Assembly (NCBI GenBank): GCA_937923585.1
Contig: CALDSM010000248.1
Span: 1 to 9,664, forward strand
Origin: an uncultured bacterium
Lineage (GTDB): Bacteria; Hydrogenedentota; Hydrogenedentia; Hydrogenedentales; CAITNO01
Direction: 5' to 3'
Length of the DNA: 9,664 nucleotides
The position numbers were made by a program, and so were the translations under genes. Positions 7,284 through 9,664 of the stretch are shown one piece after another. Position 1 is the first letter of the stretch. Every line of letters starts with the position of its first letter. Below the pieces are notes generated by a model that ran no database searches, had not been told where the DNA came from, and saw only the letters and a list, made by a program, of their open reading frames with translations.

Positions 7284-8140
7284 CAATGGGGGGGCCTCAA
7301 AATGTGCAGCAATGAGGCCCAAGGCAAGTATCCGCCCCTTCAGGCCGGCATGTTCCCCAGGCAGAACGGAATCGCCGACACGGCCTTCGACTTCGGCCCC
7401 AGTCTCTTTGCACTCTATCCGGAGTACCTGACCGACCCGAACCTGCTGTTCTGCCCCTCGAGCGCGACGCTTGACCAGGCAAAGAAGAACATCCTTGACG
7501 CCAACGGCAAACCCTGCCTTCAGTATACCGACCCGAAAAACAAATGCGCCAGCGCCGTGGACAACAGTTATGGCTATGCGGGCTGGGTCATGGACAAGCT
7601 TGGCTACGTGCAGCCGGGCGAACCGCTTGACCCGCTCATCACGATGATGACCACCTTCGCCAGTTCAGACGCTGCGAATCTCCCCTCCGACCTCAGTGCG
7701 GGCGGCATTCCCCAATTGGTGGCGGCCCTCCAGGCACTGCTTCTCAACAAGGGTCTTGCCGGCGCGTTCATGAACAAAGAAGCCTCCAAAATCGCCTCCC
7801 TTATTGACGGTGACATAGATCTGTCTGACTCGCCCTATGCGACCCGCGCCCTTGGAAACGGCGGAGGCAACACGATCTACCGTCTCAAGGAAGGCGCCAA
7901 CGGTTCATGATCACCGACATCAACAACGCCGGCAGCACCAACGCCGCGCAGAGTTCCCTGATCGTCATGTTCGACTTCTTCGCCACCAACACCAAGGCCT
8001 TCAACCACATCCCCGGCGGCGCGAACATCCTTTACATGGACGGCCACGTGGATTTCCAGAAGTACGTGCCCACCGGGTCGGACACGCCCTGCAACAAGAC
8101 CGTGGCCAACACGCTGGGCGTGCTCTCGCTCGTCATCTGA
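7284..8140 (+). pseudogene. Leaderless, frameshifted second copy of the pilin-like gene
   Basis: This is a paralogue of the 1969-2961 gene. By eye, about 78 of the first 102 aligned residues are identical, including the blocks SNEAQGK, LFALYPEYLTDPNLLFCPSS, DPKNKCAS, VDNSYGYAGW and GGIPQLV. The copy lacks the start codon, prepilin leader and hydrophobic helix. Homology begins at 7284 with Q-W-G-G-L-K-M-C-S-N, where the intact gene has Q-W-G-L-V-L-K-M-Y-S-N, and the codon just before it (7281-7283) is TAG. A second lesion lies near 7901: after E-G-A-N one base is missing compared with the intact gene, which gives a TGA at 7908-7910. The homologous frame then resumes (R-F-M-I-T-D-I-N-N in the restored reading) to a TGA at 8138-8140 and keeps the His-X10-Asp-Gly motif. 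Without a leader or ribosome binding site it cannot make a normal pilin. Faint remnants of the 5' end may lie upstream: L-P-A-D-L-S-T-K-C around 7240-7270. Part of the damage could be an assembly error, and the frameshift is the likeliest such case. Confidence 0.85.
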
Positions 8141-8185
8141 GGAACAGCCCCGCACTTTTCAAAGACACACATTGCACGATTGCAG

Positions 8186-8220
8186 CGCCCGGAGCGGAAA
8201 CGCTCCGGGCGTTTGTTATT
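8186..8220 (+). terminator. Rho-independent terminator after the second pilin-like copy
   Basis: A perfect 11-bp stem (CGCCCGGAGCG at 8186-8196, CGCTCCGGGCG at 8201-8211) is closed by a GAAA tetraloop and followed by TTTGTTATT. It lies 45 bases after the final stop codon of the broken copy. Its presence indicates that the copy was once a complete transcription unit at its 3' end. Confidence 0.85.
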
Positions 8221-8249
8221 CCTGCGGAATGAGGCCGGGGCTGGAAGAG

Positions 8250-8274
8250 CGGGCCTGCGGGAAGACCCGGCCCG
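8250..8274 (-). terminator. Hairpin directly after the UbiB-family stop codon
   Basis: On the minus strand CGGGCC-GGG pairs with CCC and GGCCCG around a TCTT loop, with a three-base bulge on one side. The stem begins at the base next to the TAA stop (8277-8275). Only a weak pyrimidine stretch (CTCTTCC) follows, so termination may be inefficient. It and the 8186-8220 hairpin separate two convergent genes. Confidence 0.45.
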
Positions 8275-9616
8275 TTAAATGCCCCTACCCCAGAGGATGG
8301 AGATGATGAGCATGAAGCCGAGCACGCCGGCGAGGATGTAGCCGGCGATGCCAATGCTGGTCATGGTGCCCGTTGTGTTGACCACCAGGCTGGACCCCAC
8401 AATCAGCGCGGCAATCACGGTGGCCACCGCACTGCGGCGGCTTGCGCGGTCTATGGTGTTGGACAGGTTCTCAAGGTGCTCGTGGTGTACCTGAAAGCGG
8501 AACTTGCCGACGCGCAACTGGTGCAGCACGCTGGAGATGTCGCCCGGCGCCTGGCGCCCCAGGCGCAGCAGCGAGCCGAGCTGCTGGCGCATGTCGTCAA
8601 AGACGCGCGACGGCGCATAGCGCGCCAGGGCCGCCCGTTCGAGATAGGGCTGCAGGATGGGCAGCATGTCAAGGTTCGGATCGAGCCTGCGCCCGACCAC
8701 CTCAATGGTCGCCAGCCCCTTGAGCAGCAGCGAGAAGCGGGGCGCGAGTTCGAGGTTGTGCCTGCGCGCTATCTGCACGACCAGTTCGATGCCGCGTGAA
8801 AGCTGCCCGCCCGCAAGGATGGAGGGCGCCTCAAACGCAATGTATTCGGCAAGCTCGTGCGCAAAGGCCTCGGGGCGGACGGGCTCAGTCTGCGTGGTCA
8901 GCGCGAGAATCGCCTCCATGCACTCCCGCGAGTCATTGTGAAAAATGGACATGAACAGGTCGGTGAACGCGCCCACATCGTCCTTTTCGAGATGGCCGGC
9001 CATGCCCAGATCAAGGAAGGCAAGCCGGTTGTCGCCCACGAGAAAGATGTTGCCCGGATGGGGGTCGGCATGGAAGAGGCGGTGATCGAAGACCATCTTG
9101 CACACGATTTCCACGCCCAGCACGGCCACCGCGGCCGGGTCTGAATTGCGGCCGGGATAGGCGTCGAGATCGTCCACGCGCACGCCGTCCACCCAGTCCA
9201 GCGTGACCACGCGGCGCGACGAGTAGTCGTGGTGGACCCGCGGAATGATGACGCGGTCGTCGCCCTCGAAATTGTCGCAGAACATGTCGAGCACGCGCGC
9301 CTCGACATCAAAATCCAGCTCGCGGCGGATGCTGCGCGTGAACTCGTCCACGATGCCGACGGGGTCAACCGTCTTCCCCTCCTCCAGATGCTCGGCAACC
9401 CACTCCGCCACGGAGCGCATCAGGCTCAGGTCGGACTCGATGATCTTCTCGATGTCGGGCCGCTGCACCTTGACAGCCACGTTGTCGCCGTCGCACGTCA
9501 CGGCGCGGTACACCTGGGCAAGCGAGGCCGCCCCCACCGCCTGCTCGTCGAGCGTGGGGAACAGTTCGGCCACCGGCCTGCCCAGTTCCGACTCAATGAC
9601 CTGGGCCATGCGCTCG
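8275..9616 (-). CDS. UbiB/AarF/ABC1-family atypical kinase, N-terminus missing
   Basis: The frame is open to the last genomic base (9616), so the true start is lost. The Met at 9609 is internal, preceded in frame by Glu-Arg. Numbering from that Met over 444 residues: an Ala-rich nucleotide-binding loop GAAS at 26-29, in place of a Gly-rich loop; the Lys in VAVKVQ at 47; ELDF at 97-100; the catalytic segment HADPHPGN at 180-187; and DLG at 200-202, corresponding to DFG. These are hallmarks of the ABC1/UbiB protein-kinase-like family, whose members have ATPase activity and support ubiquinone or other isoprenoid-lipid metabolism. The family is about 500-560 residues long, so roughly the first 100 are missing, including the KxGQ motif. 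Two C-terminal membrane helices (about 393-411 and 418-440) match the usual membrane anchor. Whether it serves quinone synthesis here is unknown, as no partner gene is in view. It is convergent with the pilin-like copy and high in GC. Confidence 0.93.
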
Positions 9617-9664
9617 AGATCGGAAGAGCGTCGTGTAGGGAAAGAGTGTAGATCTCGGTGGTCG
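9617..9664. other. Illumina TruSeq adapter sequence at the contig end (artefact)
   Basis: From AGATCGGAAGAGCG at 9617 to the end, the 48 bases agree, from memory, with the reverse complement of the TruSeq universal adapter, without a mismatch I can see. Translated on the plus strand it gives the familiar artefact peptide IGRASCRERV. It is not part of the organism and explains why the UbiB-family gene stops here. Confidence 0.97.

Noticed and set aside
7907..8140. Separate small gene for the C-terminal part of the pilin-like copy
   Set aside because: It lines up without a gap with the C-terminal third of the intact paralogue. It is better explained as the part after a one-base frameshift, and no ribosome binding site precedes it.
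9229..9651. 140-codon plus-strand reading frame ending in an IGRASCRERV tail
   Set aside because: It is antisense to the UbiB-family gene and its last residues are encoded by sequencing adapter.

Overview
The window looks like one end of a metagenome-assembled contig from a Gram-negative bacterium. It encodes an outer-membrane beta-barrel protein, an exported lipoprotein, type IV pilin-like proteins of the prepilin/H-X9-DG class, and a UbiB/AarF-type kinase. The combination of H-X9-DG pilin-like proteins, ELWxxDGT repeats and exported PASTA domains joined by a VEGEG linker reminds me of the PVC group (Lentisphaerota, Planctomycetota) or Hydrogenedentota. That placement is inference from protein style; no marker gene is present. 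The last 48 bases (9617-9664) are Illumina TruSeq adapter, not genomic DNA.

Layout. 1-1139 (minus): alginate-export-like outer-membrane barrel protein, 3' end outside the window. 1140-1968: about 830 bases without a convincing gene, ending in a promoter with CCAAT/ATTGG inverted repeats. 1969-2961 (plus): intact pilin-like protein, followed by a strong hairpin terminator. 3090-5273 (minus): exported ELWxxDGT-repeat protein with two PASTA domains and a C-terminal hydrophobic helix. 5462-7015 (minus): large lipoprotein of unknown function with a near-consensus promoter and a strong ribosome binding site. 7284-8140 (plus): second copy of the pilin-like gene, without its leader and with a one-base frameshift, followed by its own terminator. 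8275-9616 (minus): UbiB/AarF-family kinase, cut at its N-terminus by the adapter.

Almost everything encoded acts in the envelope. The two pilin-like copies are clear paralogues that may once have been neighbours. They are now separated by about 4 kb carrying two minus-strand exported-protein genes whose DNA looks less GC-rich than the flanking genes. The second copy lost its start, prepilin leader and promoter on the side facing this block. This suggests that a cassette of exported proteins was inserted, or a rearrangement occurred, between tandem pilin genes. A more speculative reading is that the leaderless copy is a silent donor for pilin variation. No RNA gene, transposase, integrase or CRISPR array was found.
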